A DNA stretch of 64,000 nucleotides, taken from positions 1,736,001-1,800,000 of the forward strand of contig NZ_CP012676.1 of assembly GCF_001294575.1 (NCBI RefSeq), written 5' to 3'. Shown piece after piece: positions 52,572-61,296 of this stretch (within the stretch, counting starts at the first letter, position 1; each line of letters begins with the position of its first letter). The position numbers were made by a program, and so were the translations under genes. The notes beneath the pieces are model-generated. The model saw only the letters and a list, made by a program, of their open reading frames with translations, ran no database searches and was not told the DNA's origin. This stretch comes from Pseudomonas versuta. Its GTDB lineage: Bacteria; Pseudomonadota; Gammaproteobacteria; Pseudomonadales; Pseudomonadaceae.

Positions 52572-53282
52572 TCAACGATAGGTGATGAGTGACGGCGTCT
52601 TCAACAGTTGCAGGTGCACATGACTGTTGAAGGAAGCCAGTACGACCTCGCGGCCATGGAACTTGAGCTGGCTGAGCGAGGTGTTAGCAATTTGCCAGGT
52701 CAGCTTGAAGGCATCGCTGGCCGGAATTTGCGTCAGTATGTGCAGCAAAGCAGTGATGGTGCCACCTGAGGTGAACACGGCGATGGTCTGCTGGTTGCGG
52801 GCCAGGTCGAGAATCCGGTTCAGGCCTGCCTGAACCCGTTCTACAAAGCCCAGCCAGGTTTCAAGTTCGGGGGTGTCATAGGTGCCGCTGAGCCAGCGCG
52901 CGATGATCAGTTCAAAAATGCGCTGGAACTCTGCCGGGTTGTGGGCGGCATTGTTCATGGCCGTTATGGCGTCAGGTTCATCTGGCAACAGGCCAGGAAG
53001 CAGGGCGCCAAGCACCGCGAAAGCGTCAAATTCGTTGAATGCCGGGTCAATCTCATGGGCGGGAACGGGCAGTCCGGCAGCCGTGAACTGTGCCAGTGCA
53101 TGACGCGCGGTGTCTTGCTGGCGCAGCAGATCGCCCGAGATGCAGCGATCAAAGCGCAGGTCCAGGTCAACCAGATGCTGGCCTACGACTTGTGCCTGGC
53201 GCACGCCCAGGGGCGACAGCCTGTCGTAGTCATCAGCACCGAAGGAGGCCTGGCCATGTCTTATCAAATAGATGCTGCCCAC
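52572..53282 (-). CDS. Histidine-phosphatase-family protein
   Basis: 236 residues from GTG 53282 (product begins GSIYLIRHGQASFG). The catalytic RHG motif is near the start; the second His appears in VFTSGGTITALLH, where Gly-Gly replaces the common His-Gly arrangement, so the second catalytic His is not obvious. The frame is open 63 nt further upstream, but the RHG-near start is usual for this family. Phosphoglycerate-mutase-like; substrate unknown. It is separated from the SCP2 gene by a short GCGACC hairpin (52544-52559). Confidence 0.75.
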   Translation of the reverse strand: MGSIYLIRHGQASFGADDYDRLSPLGVRQAQVVGQHLVDLDLRFDRCISGDLLRQQDTARHALAQFTAAGLPVPAHEIDPAFNEFDAFAVLGALLPGLLPDEPDAITAMNNAAHNPAEFQRIFELIIARWLSGTYDTPELETWLGFVERVQAGLNRILDLARNQQTIAVFTSGGTITALLHILTQIPASDAFKLTWQIANTSLSQLKFHGREVVLASFNSHVHLQLLKTPSLITYR

Positions 53283-53489
53283 TTTCGCGTCATCCCGCTC
53301 AGTTGAAAGTGTGGCGAGGTTAGGAGGAAGGCAAGAACCTGTCAATGAAAAAACATACGCTCGTTTGAATCGCCTGTATGGGCTTCCCTTGGCCCTGTAT
53401 CGCGGCTGGCAGGGCGAAGGTCACGCCGGTATGCTGGGCGTCATTACGCGGCCCTAACCCGAGGGTCGTACGCTAATTAAGGAGAGGCT

Positions 53490-54512
53490 GTGGAATTTTT
53501 TGCCGATTACGCCAGTTTTCTGGCCAAGACCGTGACGCTGGTGATTGCCATTGTGGTGGTGCTGGTGACGATTGCGGCATTGCGTGGCAAAGGTCGCCGT
53601 CGCTCTGCAGGGCAGTTGCAGGTCAGCAAGATGAACGAGTTTTATAAAGGCCTGCGCGACAAGCTGGAGCAGTCGTTGCTGCCCAAGGATCAACTCAAGT
53701 CACTGCGTAAACAGCAGGCTAAAACCGACAAGAAGTTGAAAAAACAACCGGAAGAAAAACCGCGTGTATTTGTGCTGGATTTCGACGGTGATATCAAGGC
53801 TTCGGCCACTGAAAGCCTGCGTCACGAAATCACGGCCTTGCTGACCTTGGCCACCCCGGCCGATGAGGTGGTGCTGCGTCTGGAAAGTGGCGGCGGCATG
53901 GTGCACAGCTATGGCCTGGCGTCGTCGCAACTGGCGCGTATCCGTCAGGCGGGGATTCCGCTGACCATCTGTATCGATAAGGTCGCGGCAAGCGGCGGCT
54001 ACATGATGGCGTGTATCGGTCAGAAGATTATCAGCGCACCCTTTGCGATTCTGGGTTCGATCGGGGTTGTGGCGCAGTTGCCCAACGTCAATCGCCTGCT
54101 GAAAAAGCACGACATCGATTACGAAGTGCTGACCGCCGGTGAGTACAAGCGCACCCTGACGGTGTTCGGCGAAAACACGGAAAAAGGCCGGGAGAAGTTC
54201 CAGCAGGATCTGGACATCACCCATCAGTTGTTCAAGAACTTTGTCGCCAAGTACCGTCCGCAACTGGCGATCGATGAAGTGGCCACCGGCGAGGTCTGGC
54301 TGGGGGTTGCAGCGGTCGACAAGCTACTGGTGGATGAGCTGAAAACCAGTGACGAGTATTTGTCGGAGCGTGCCCGGGACGCTCATCTTTACCACTTGCA
54401 CTATGCACAGCGTAAAAGCTTGCAGGAGCGCGTTGGCCTGGCAGCCAGCAGTTCGGCAGAGCGGGTGGTTGACTCTTTGTGGAGCCGTTTGACTCAGCAG
54501 CGGTTCTGGTAA
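53490..54512 (+). CDS. sohB: SohB-type inner-membrane serine protease
   Basis: 340 residues from GTG 53490 after AAGGAG. A membrane anchor is at residues ~8-32 (FLAKTVTLVIAIVVVLVTIAA), followed by a Lys/Arg-rich segment, then the S49 peptidase domain. The catalytic Ser is in IDKVAASGGYMMA and the Lys in TAGEYKRTLTVFGENTEKG, as in SppA/SohB. SohB is a periplasm-facing peptidase implicated in removing signal peptides or misfolded proteins. Confidence 0.88.
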   Translation: MEFFADYASFLAKTVTLVIAIVVVLVTIAALRGKGRRRSAGQLQVSKMNEFYKGLRDKLEQSLLPKDQLKSLRKQQAKTDKKLKKQPEEKPRVFVLDFDGDIKASATESLRHEITALLTLATPADEVVLRLESGGGMVHSYGLASSQLARIRQAGIPLTICIDKVAASGGYMMACIGQKIISAPFAILGSIGVVAQLPNVNRLLKKHDIDYEVLTAGEYKRTLTVFGENTEKGREKFQQDLDITHQLFKNFVAKYRPQLAIDEVATGEVWLGVAAVDKLLVDELKTSDEYLSERARDAHLYHLHYAQRKSLQERVGLAASSSAERVVDSLWSRLTQQRFW

Positions 54513-54604
54513 GTCTGCTGTCTTTCGGGACTCTTTGAGCCACGTAAGGACTCAGGAGTTGCCCGTGTCACAGGCATGCCATGTGACACGGGCGCGTCAG
54601 GCGA

Positions 54605-55099
54605 TCAACGACGACGGAACAGCGGCATCGGTTCATCGGTGGAAGACTGGTAGGTCACCGAAAAATCTTTCAGGCCTTGCAGTGCTTCATACGGGTCTTT
54701 GTCGGCACGAATGGCAAACGCATCGAAGCCGCAGCGGTGCAGGTAGAACAGCTGGTCGCGCAGGACATCGCCAATCGCCCGCAATTCGCCTTTGTAACCA
54801 TAACGGTCACGCAGCAAGCGGGCGTTGGAGTAGCTGCGGCCATCGGTGAAGGCGGGGAAGTTCAGGGCAATGACCTGAAAGTTAGCCACGTCCTCGCCCA
54901 GTTCTTCGGCTTCTTCATCGCTGTCCAGCCATACACCGAGGCCGCCATCACGGGCCTTGAGTGCCGGGCCATGTTCGCGCCACAGCGCCAGCGGCACGAT
55001 CAGGTCGTCGCAGTTGGAGATGTCATCAAAGCTGACGTCCTTTGGCAGCAAGTGCCAGGTTTCGTCGATCACTTCGTTGTTTTTAATTATTCGCTGCAT
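54605..55099 (-). CDS. DUF934 protein, cysI partner
   Basis: 164 residues from ATG 55099, which has AAGGAG 7 nt upstream, inside the end of cysI (17-nt overlap), so the two are translationally coupled. DUF934 proteins follow sulfite/nitrite reductase genes in proteobacteria and are thought to assist assimilatory sulfite reduction. Visible are WLDSDEEAEELGEDVANFQVIALNFPAFTDGRSYSNARLLRDRYGYKGELRAIGDVLRDQ in conserved pieces (FPAFTDGR, YGYKGELRAIGDVLRDQ). The molecular role is not established. Confidence 0.85.
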   Translation of the reverse strand: MQRIIKNNEVIDETWHLLPKDVSFDDISNCDDLIVPLALWREHGPALKARDGGLGVWLDSDEEAEELGEDVANFQVIALNFPAFTDGRSYSNARLLRDRYGYKGELRAIGDVLRDQLFYLHRCGFDAFAIRADKDPYEALQGLKDFSVTYQSSTDEPMPLFRRR

Positions 55100-56741
55100 A
55101 GACGCGCTCCTTGAAAGGGTCGATGCCGATACGTTGGTAGGTGTCGATGAAGCGCTCATCTTCGGTACGTCTTTCAACGTACACATCGATCAGCTTTTCG
55201 ATCACGTCCGGCATGGCGTCCTGGGCGAACGAGGGGCCGAGAATTTTGCCCAGGCTGGCATCACGGCTGGCGCTACCACCCAGAGAGACCTGGTAGAACT
55301 CGGCGCCTTTTTTGTCTACGCCCAGAATCCCGATGTGACCGACGTGGTGGTGACCACAGGCGTTCATGCAGCCGGAGATGTTGAGGTCCAGTTCGCCGAT
55401 GTCGAACAGGTAATCCAGGTTGTCAAAGCGACGCTGGATCGATTCGGCAATCGGGATCGACTTGGCATTGGCCAGCGAGCAGAAATCACCGCCAGGGCAG
55501 CAAATCATGTCGGTCAGCAGGCCGATGTTCGGCGTGGCGAAGCCTTGCTCGCGCAACTCGCCCCACATGGTGAACAACTGGTTTTGTTCGACGTCGGCCA
55601 GGATGATGTTCTGTTCGTGGGAGGTGCGCAGTTGACCGAAGCTGTAGCGATCGGCCATGTCTGCGATGCCGTCCCACTGTTTGTCTGTCACGTCACCCGG
55701 CGCTACACCCGTAGGTTTGAGCGACAGGGTAACGGCGACATAGCCCGGCTTTTTGTGGGCCAGGGTGTTGCGGCTGCGCCAGCGGGCGAAACCCGGGTGC
55801 TGCTGGTCGAGTTCAGCCAGTTCAGCGCTGAAGTCGGGCAGTACTGTGTAGTCAGGGTCGACGAAGTGCTTGGCGATGCGCTGGACTTCAGCCTCGGTCA
55901 GGGTGTTCGAACCACCGCGCAGGTGAACCATCTCGGCTTCAACGCGCTCGGCGAACACTTGCGGGGTCAGGGCTTTTACCAGGATCTTGATCCGGGCCTT
56001 GTACTTGTTGTCACGACGGCCGTAGCGGTTGTAAACCCGCAGGATGGCTTCGAGGTAGCTCAGCAAGTCTTGCCACGGCAGGAATTCGTTGATGAATGCG
56101 CCGATCACCGGAGTACGGCCAAGACCGCCGCCCACGAGTACGCGGAAGCCCAGTTCGCCGGCGTCGTTGAATACCGGCTCAAGGCCGATATCGTGCACTT
56201 CAATGGCGGCACGGTCAGAGGCAGAGCCATTGATGGCGATTTTGAATTTACGCGGCAAATAGGCGAATTCAGGGTGGAACGTGGTCCACTGACGAACAAT
56301 CTCGCACCATGGGCGCGAATCGATCAGTTCATCGGCAGCCACACCGGCAAACTGGTCGGTGGTGACGTTACGCAGGCAGTTGCCGCTGGTTTGAATGGCG
56401 TGCATTTGCACAGTCGCCAGTTCTTCCAGGATGTCCGGCACGTCTTCCAGCGCCGGCCAGTTGAATTGCACGTTCTGGCGGGTACTGATGTGGGCGTAGC
56501 CCTTGTCATAGTCGCGGGCAATTTTGGCCATCATTCGCGCTTGACGCGAGGTCAACTGGCCATAAGGCACGGCAACCCGCAGCATCGGGGCAAAACGTTG
56601 AACATAAAGGCCATTTTGCAGGCGCAGGGGGCGGAACTCTTCTTCGCTCAGCTCACCTGCCAGATAGCGTCGGGTCTGATCCCGGAACTGCTTGACGCGG
56701 TCCTCGATGATCCGCTGATCGTACTCGTCATATACGTACAT
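55083..56741 (-). CDS. cysI: Sulfite reductase hemoprotein subunit
   Basis: 552 residues. Two ferredoxin-like plus siroheme/[4Fe-4S] repeats of the nitrite/sulfite reductase family. Cluster cysteines are visible in the C-terminal half as CPGGDFCSLAN (C-x5-C) and NISGCMNACGHHHVG (C-x3-C). It reduces sulfite to sulfide for cysteine synthesis. AGGA lies just before the start codon. Overlaps the DUF934 gene at its 3' end. Control by CysB is likely in this genus, but I see no decisive site. Confidence 0.9.
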   Translation of the reverse strand: MYVYDEYDQRIIEDRVKQFRDQTRRYLAGELSEEEFRPLRLQNGLYVQRFAPMLRVAVPYGQLTSRQARMMAKIARDYDKGYAHISTRQNVQFNWPALEDVPDILEELATVQMHAIQTSGNCLRNVTTDQFAGVAADELIDSRPWCEIVRQWTTFHPEFAYLPRKFKIAINGSASDRAAIEVHDIGLEPVFNDAGELGFRVLVGGGLGRTPVIGAFINEFLPWQDLLSYLEAILRVYNRYGRRDNKYKARIKILVKALTPQVFAERVEAEMVHLRGGSNTLTEAEVQRIAKHFVDPDYTVLPDFSAELAELDQQHPGFARWRSRNTLAHKKPGYVAVTLSLKPTGVAPGDVTDKQWDGIADMADRYSFGQLRTSHEQNIILADVEQNQLFTMWGELREQGFATPNIGLLTDMICCPGGDFCSLANAKSIPIAESIQRRFDNLDYLFDIGELDLNISGCMNACGHHHVGHIGILGVDKKGAEFYQVSLGGSASRDASLGKILGPSFAQDAMPDVIEKLIDVYVERRTEDERFIDTYQRIGIDPFKERVYAANN

Positions 56742-56982
56742 ATAGGTCCTGTTCTCAGGCTGCTAACAGCTTATCTGCGCGCACGGCCGCGCACTCCCCA
56801 CGGAGCGAGGCACGATACCAGTTTGTAGTTATGCGCAAAAGTGATGTTTAAGCATATGCAAAGAACCAAAACGACTATAAGAGTCTGATTCTCAATGCCT
56901 TACTTGTGAGAAGGACATTACTGAACTTAACTGAGCGCAAGTCTTCAAGCATTCACCCATAAAACCGAAAAAAGGCGATGCG
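56742..56982. other. cysI upstream region
   Basis: 241 nt between the divergent cysI and the 37-codon gene. It contains AT-rich stretches suitable for a promoter (around 56830-56880) but no repeat or motif I can name. Confidence 0.4.
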
Positions 56983-57096
56983 ATGAGTACTCCAGTCAAA
57001 GTGCGTAAAAGCGACAGCAAGGTCGATGCATGGGCCATTCTTTTTCTGATTATTCTGGTGGTCTCAACGGCCATTTTCTGGGTGAGTCACCAGTAG
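56983..57096 (+). CDS. 37-residue single-span membrane peptide
   Basis: Too short for usual ORF cut-offs. ATG 56983 follows AAAAAAGGCGATGCG. The product has a charged N-terminus (MSTPVKVRKSDSKVD) and then one hydrophobic helix (AWAILFLIILVVSTAIFWV) ending SHQ. The N-in charge pattern suits a small inner-membrane protein. Its TAG directly abuts the stop of the convergent DUF2970 gene, with no spacer. The arrangement beside DUF2970 and metH appears conserved in Pseudomonas as far as I know; function unknown. Confidence 0.65.
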   Translation: MSTPVKVRKSDSKVDAWAILFLIILVVSTAIFWVSHQ

Positions 57097-57312
57097 TCAA
57101 ACCCCTGCCAGATACAGCACCAGCTTGACGATCCCGAACAGGGCGAGCGCGAAGCACAGGGTAAACAACAAGCCCAGTGTCAGAAACTGACCGGGCTTGC
57201 CGTGGGTGAAATCACGGGAGCGGTTTTTCGCGCTTTGCACGCCAAAAGCTGCAGCCATCACGCTGTGCAGCACTTGCCAGAAGGTAGGTGGCTTGTTGGC
57301 TGGATCGTCCAT
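57097..57312 (-). CDS. DUF2970 small membrane protein
   Basis: 71 residues from ATG 57312 (GGAGG 5 nt upstream; a start 12 nt earlier has no site). Soluble N-terminus with TFWQVLHSVMAAAFGVQSAKNRSRDF, then one strong membrane segment (FLTLGLLFTLCFALALFGIVKLVLYLA). DUF2970 proteins are short inner-membrane proteins of unknown function. Its stop abuts that of the convergent 37-residue gene. Confidence 0.82.
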   Translation of the reverse strand: MDDPANKPPTFWQVLHSVMAAAFGVQSAKNRSRDFTHGKPGQFLTLGLLFTLCFALALFGIVKLVLYLAGV

Positions 57313-57374
57313 ACATCCCTCCACTATTGAGTTGCTGTGAGCACAGCATAGTTCAAGGGATGCATACCACTTGA

Positions 57375-57421
57375 CTGCAGGAGCGAGCTTTAACGGCTCG
57401 CGAGCAAGCTCGCTCCTGCAG
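57375..57421. repeat. REP-like palindrome (GGAGCGAGCT family)
   Basis: CTGCAGGAGCGAGCT and AGCTCGCTCCTGCAG pair around TTAACGGCTCGCGAGCA-like sequence. It lies 12 nt downstream of the metH stop and may form the 3' end of the metH mRNA. Confidence 0.78.
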
Positions 57422-57432
57422 AGGCAGGGGTT

Positions 57433-60400
57433 TTAGTTGTCGTAACCCAGATTCGGCGCCAGCCAGCGCTCCGTCACGCTCAGGTCCTGACCTTTACGGG
57501 CCGTGTAACTTTCAATCTGATCCTTGTCGACCTTGCCCACGGCAAAGTATTGCGCTTGCGGGTGAGCAAAGTACCACCCGCTGACCGCAGCAGCCGGGAA
57601 CATGGCGTAGTGTTCGGTCAGGAAAACACCGCTCTGGCCTGCGCGCATCTCTTGTGCTTCAGGGTCCAGCAGGGCGAACAGGGTGCCTTTTTCCGTGTGG
57701 TCCGGGCAGGCCGGGTAGCCCGGGGCAGGGCGGATGCCGCTGTATTGCTCTTTGATCAGTTCGTCGTTGGCCAGTTGCTCATCCTTGGCATACCCCCAGT
57801 ACTTGGTCCGCACTTGTTGATGCAACCATTCGGCGCAGGCTTCGGCCAGACGGTCTGCCAGCGCCTTGACCATGATCGAGTTGTAATCGTCGCCCGCTTC
57901 CTGATACGCCTTGGCCACTTCTTCGGCACCAATACCGGCGGTGGTAATAAACCCCCCTACGTAGTCGGTGACGCCGCTGTCTTTGGGCGCGACAAAATCG
58001 GCCAGCGAGAAGTTCGGCTTGCCGTCGGTCTTGATGATTTGCTGGCGCAGGTGGTGCAGTTTTGCCAATGGCTGGCCATCGTCGCCGTACAGCTCCAGAT
58101 CATCATCGTTGACCTGGTTGGCCGGCCAGAAGCCAAATACCGCACGGGCGCTGATCAGCTTCTCGTCGATCAGCTTGGCGAGCATTTCCTGAGCATCGGC
58201 ATACAGTGCGGTGGCAGCTTCGCCGACCACTTCGTCGGTCAGGATGCGCGGGAACTTGCCCGCCAGGTCCCAGGAGATGAAGAACGGCGTCCAGTCGATG
58301 TACTCGGCCAGCACTTTGAGGTCGATATTGTCCAGCACCTTGGCCCCGGTAAACGTCGGTTTGACCGGCTCGTAGGTGCTCCAGTCGAACTGTGGCTTTT
58401 TGGCAATTGCTGCTGGGTAGCTCAAACGCTCCGTACGGGCACTGCGGTTAGCGGTGCGTTCGCGCACTTCAATGTATTCAAGGCGGGTTTTCTCGACGAA
58501 ACCGGGCTTCAGTTCCTTGGACAGCAACTGGGTGGCTACACCTACGGCGCGCGAGGCATCGGTGACATAGATCACGGCATCATTCTGATACTTGGGCTCG
58601 ATCTTGACCGCCGTGTGAGCCTTGGACGTGGTTGCGCCACCGATCATCAGCGGCAGATGGAAATCCTGACGCTGCATCTCGCGGGCCACGTGGACCATTT
58701 CATCCAGTGACGGGGTAATCAGGCCGGACAGGCCGATAATGTCGCACTTCTGTTCCTTGGCCACCTGCAGGATTTTTTCTGCCGGCACCATCACGCCCAG
58801 GTCAACAATGTCGTAGCCGTTACAGCCCAGTACCACGCCGACAATGTTCTTGCCGATGTCGTGCACATCGCCTTTAACGGTAGCCATCAGGATCTTGCCC
58901 TTGGCTTCTGGCTTGTCGCCCTTTTCCAGTTCGATAAACGGGATCAGGTGCGCCACTGCCTGTTTCATCACGCGGGCGGATTTCACCACCTGAGGCAGGA
59001 ACATTTTGCCCGCACCAAACAGATCGCCCACGATGTTCATGCCAGACATCAGTGGCCCTTCGATGACTTCGATCGGACGCTTGAACGACTGGCGCGACTC
59101 TTCGGTGTCTTCGACGATATGGGTGGTGATGCCCTTGACCAGCGCGTGCTCAAGGCGCTTGTTGACTTCCCAGCCACGCCACTCTTCGGTCTCGGCCTCT
59201 TTGACGCTGCCGTCACCTTTGTACTTGTCGGCGATTGCCAGCAGGTTATCGGTGCCGTCCGGGGTGCGGTTGAGCACCACGTCTTCCACGGCGTCGCGCA
59301 ATTCAGCCGGGATCTGGTCGTAAATCTCCAACTGGCCGGCGTTGACGATGCCCATGGTCAGGCCATTGCGGATCGCGTGCAGCAAAAACACCGAGTGGAT
59401 GGCTTCACGTACCGGGTTGTTGCCACGGAACGAGAAGGACACGTTGGACACGCCACCCGAAGTCAGAGCATACGGCAGCTCGTCGCGGATGTAGGCGCAG
59501 GCGTTGATGAAGTCCACGGCGTAGTTGTTGTGTTCTTCAATACCGGTGGCCACGGCAAAGATGTTCGGGTCGAAAATGATGTCTTGCGGCGGAAAGCCGA
59601 CTTCATTGACCAGGATGTCGTAGGAGCGTTTGCAGATTTCTTTTTTGCGCGCTTCAGTATCGGCCTGGCCGGCTTCGTCAAACGCCATCACCACCACGGC
59701 AGCGCCATAGCGCTTGCACAGTTTGGCGTGATGAATGAACTGCTCAACGCCTTCCTTCATGCTGATCGAGTTAACGATGCCCTTGCCCTGAATGCACTTG
59801 AGGCCCGCTTCGATGACTTCCCACTTGGAGGAGTCGATCATGATCGGCACGCGGGAAATATCCGGTTCGCCGGCAATCAGGTTGAGGAAGGTGACCATCG
59901 CCTTCTTCGAGTCCAGCATGCCCTCGTCCATGTTGATGTCGATGATCTGCGCACCGGCTTCAACCTGTTGCAGCGCCACTTCCAGGGCTTCGGTGTAATT
60001 GTCTTCACGGATCAGCCGGGCGAAGCGGGCCGAACCGGTGATGTTGGTACGCTCGCCGACGTTTACGAACAGTGAGCTGCGATCGATGGTGAACGGCTCA
60101 AGACCGGACAGGCGGCAGGCTTTCGGGATATCCGGGATCTGGCGCGGGGCATAGCCGGCCACCGCCTTGGCGATGGCTTCGATATGGCCCGGGGTGGTGC
60201 CGCAGCAGCCGCCCACAATGTTGAGGAAGCCGCTTTGGGCGAACTCTTCAATGACCTTGGCAGTTTCAGCCGGCAGTTCGTCGTATTCACCGAACTCGTT
60301 GGGCAGCCCCGCGTTGGGGTGGGCCGAAACATAGGTATCGGCCTTGTTCGACAGCTCTTCGAGATACGGGCGCAATTCACGGGCACCCAGGGCGCAGTTC

Positions 60401-61143
60401 AAACCGACCGAAATCGGCTTGGCATGGCTGATGGAGTTCCAGAATGCTTCGGTGGTCTGACCCGACAGCGTACGCCCGGAAGCATCGGTGATGGTCCCGG
60501 AGATCATGATCGGCAATTCGACACCCAACGTCTCAAACACGCCCTGTACGGCAAAGATCGCGGCTTTGGCGTTGAGGGTGTCGAAAATGGTCTCGATCAG
60601 AATCAGGTCGGCGCCGCCTTCGATCAGGCCTTTGGTGGCTTCGGTGTAGTTTTCTACCAGCTCATCGAAGGTCACGTTGCGATAGCCGGGATTGTTCACA
60701 TCCGGCGACAGCGAGCAGGTTCGGCTGGTCGGCCCGAGCACGCCAGCGACAAAACGCGGCTTGTCCGGGGTTTCGAGAGTTTTGGCGTCGGCCACCTTGC
60801 GGGCCAGGCGTGCGCCTTCTACGTTGAGTTCGTAGGCAAGCGCCTGCATGCCGTAGTCGGCCTGGGACACCTGAGTGGCGTTGAAGGTGTTGGTTTCGAG
60901 GATATCGGCCCCGGCATCCAAATACGCCTTCTCAATGGCCCCGATTACATCCGGGCGGCTGAGGATCAAAAGGTCGTTATTGCCTTTGACGTCACTCGGC
61001 CAGTCGGCGAAGCGTGTTCCACGATAGTCGTGTTCCTCTAGGCGGTAGCTTTGGATCATAGTGCCCATGCCGCCATCGAGAATCAGAATGCGCTCTTTGA
61101 GGGCTTGCTGAAGTGCTTGGAGACGAGCGCTGCGGTCAGACAT
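57433..61143 (-). CDS. metH: Cobalamin-dependent methionine synthase
   Basis: 1236 residues from ATG 61143 ([13 protein letters not shown]); the frame opens 21 nt earlier without a better site. Domain order: homocysteine-binding (zinc Cys in GLNCALG and [11 protein letters not shown]), pterin-binding ([16 protein letters not shown]), cobalamin cap and B12-binding ([20 protein letters not shown] with the D-x-H-x2-G His ligand), and the C-terminal AdoMet activation domain ([15 protein letters not shown]). It transfers methyl from methyltetrahydrofolate to homocysteine. A MetR-like site lies 80 nt upstream, between metH and cti. Confidence 0.95.
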   Translation of the reverse strand: MSDRSARLQALQQALKERILILDGGMGTMIQSYRLEEHDYRGTRFADWPSDVKGNNDLLILSRPDVIGAIEKAYLDAGADILETNTFNATQVSQADYGMQALAYELNVEGARLARKVADAKTLETPDKPRFVAGVLGPTSRTCSLSPDVNNPGYRNVTFDELVENYTEATKGLIEGGADLILIETIFDTLNAKAAIFAVQGVFETLGVELPIMISGTITDASGRTLSGQTTEAFWNSISHAKPISVGLNCALGARELRPYLEELSNKADTYVSAHPNAGLPNEFGEYDELPAETAKVIEEFAQSGFLNIVGGCCGTTPGHIEAIAKAVAGYAPRQIPDIPKACRLSGLEPFTIDRSSLFVNVGERTNITGSARFARLIREDNYTEALEVALQQVEAGAQIIDINMDEGMLDSKKAMVTFLNLIAGEPDISRVPIMIDSSKWEVIEAGLKCIQGKGIVNSISMKEGVEQFIHHAKLCKRYGAAVVVMAFDEAGQADTEARKKEICKRSYDILVNEVGFPPQDIIFDPNIFAVATGIEEHNNYAVDFINACAYIRDELPYALTSGGVSNVSFSFRGNNPVREAIHSVFLLHAIRNGLTMGIVNAGQLEIYDQIPAELRDAVEDVVLNRTPDGTDNLLAIADKYKGDGSVKEAETEEWRGWEVNKRLEHALVKGITTHIVEDTEESRQSFKRPIEVIEGPLMSGMNIVGDLFGAGKMFLPQVVKSARVMKQAVAHLIPFIELEKGDKPEAKGKILMATVKGDVHDIGKNIVGVVLGCNGYDIVDLGVMVPAEKILQVAKEQKCDIIGLSGLITPSLDEMVHVAREMQRQDFHLPLMIGGATTSKAHTAVKIEPKYQNDAVIYVTDASRAVGVATQLLSKELKPGFVEKTRLEYIEVRERTANRSARTERLSYPAAIAKKPQFDWSTYEPVKPTFTGAKVLDNIDLKVLAEYIDWTPFFISWDLAGKFPRILTDEVVGEAATALYADAQEMLAKLIDEKLISARAVFGFWPANQVNDDDLELYGDDGQPLAKLHHLRQQIIKTDGKPNFSLADFVAPKDSGVTDYVGGFITTAGIGAEEVAKAYQEAGDDYNSIMVKALADRLAEACAEWLHQQVRTKYWGYAKDEQLANDELIKEQYSGIRPAPGYPACPDHTEKGTLFALLDPEAQEMRAGQSGVFLTEHYAMFPAAAVSGWYFAHPQAQYFAVGKVDKDQIESYTARKGQDLSVTERWLAPNLGYDN

Positions 61144-61222
61144 AGGACTACCTGTTAGAGCCATGCAAAAGATGCGAAATCATAACAAACCTGCGTGGGA
61201 TTTGAGCGTTCGCTAATTTACA

Positions 61223-61235
61223 TGAATTTGATTCA
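61223..61235. promoter_or_regulatory. MetR-type binding site
   Basis: TGAATTTGATTCA matches the MetR consensus TGAA-N5-TTCA exactly and is embedded in the larger dyad CATGAAT-TTG-ATTCATG (61221-61237). It is 80 nt upstream of the metH start codon and 62 nt upstream of cti. MetR activation of metH with homocysteine is established in enterobacteria. Confidence 0.6.
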
Positions 61236-61296
61236 TGTTGAAGCGACGGCTCCATGGGTAGAATTGCTCTATATTTTGATATCAGGACAATGGCAC

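Noticed and set aside
53272..53457. 61-codon + strand frame upstream of sohB
   Set aside because: No convincing ribosome site and no recognisable features; it overlaps the start of the phosphatase gene on the other strand.
54957..56828. 623-codon open frame on the + strand
   Set aside because: It lies opposite cysI and DUF934, whose motifs are unmistakable; long antisense frames are usual in high-GC DNA and this one shows no family motifs.
58861..61041. Long + strand frames inside metH (404 and 285 codons)
   Set aside because: They are antisense shadows of metH and lack recognisable domains.
61144..61296. Possible cobalamin or SAM riboswitch before metH
   Set aside because: The leader is short and shows none of the conserved boxes I know; the MetR-like dyad explains the region better.
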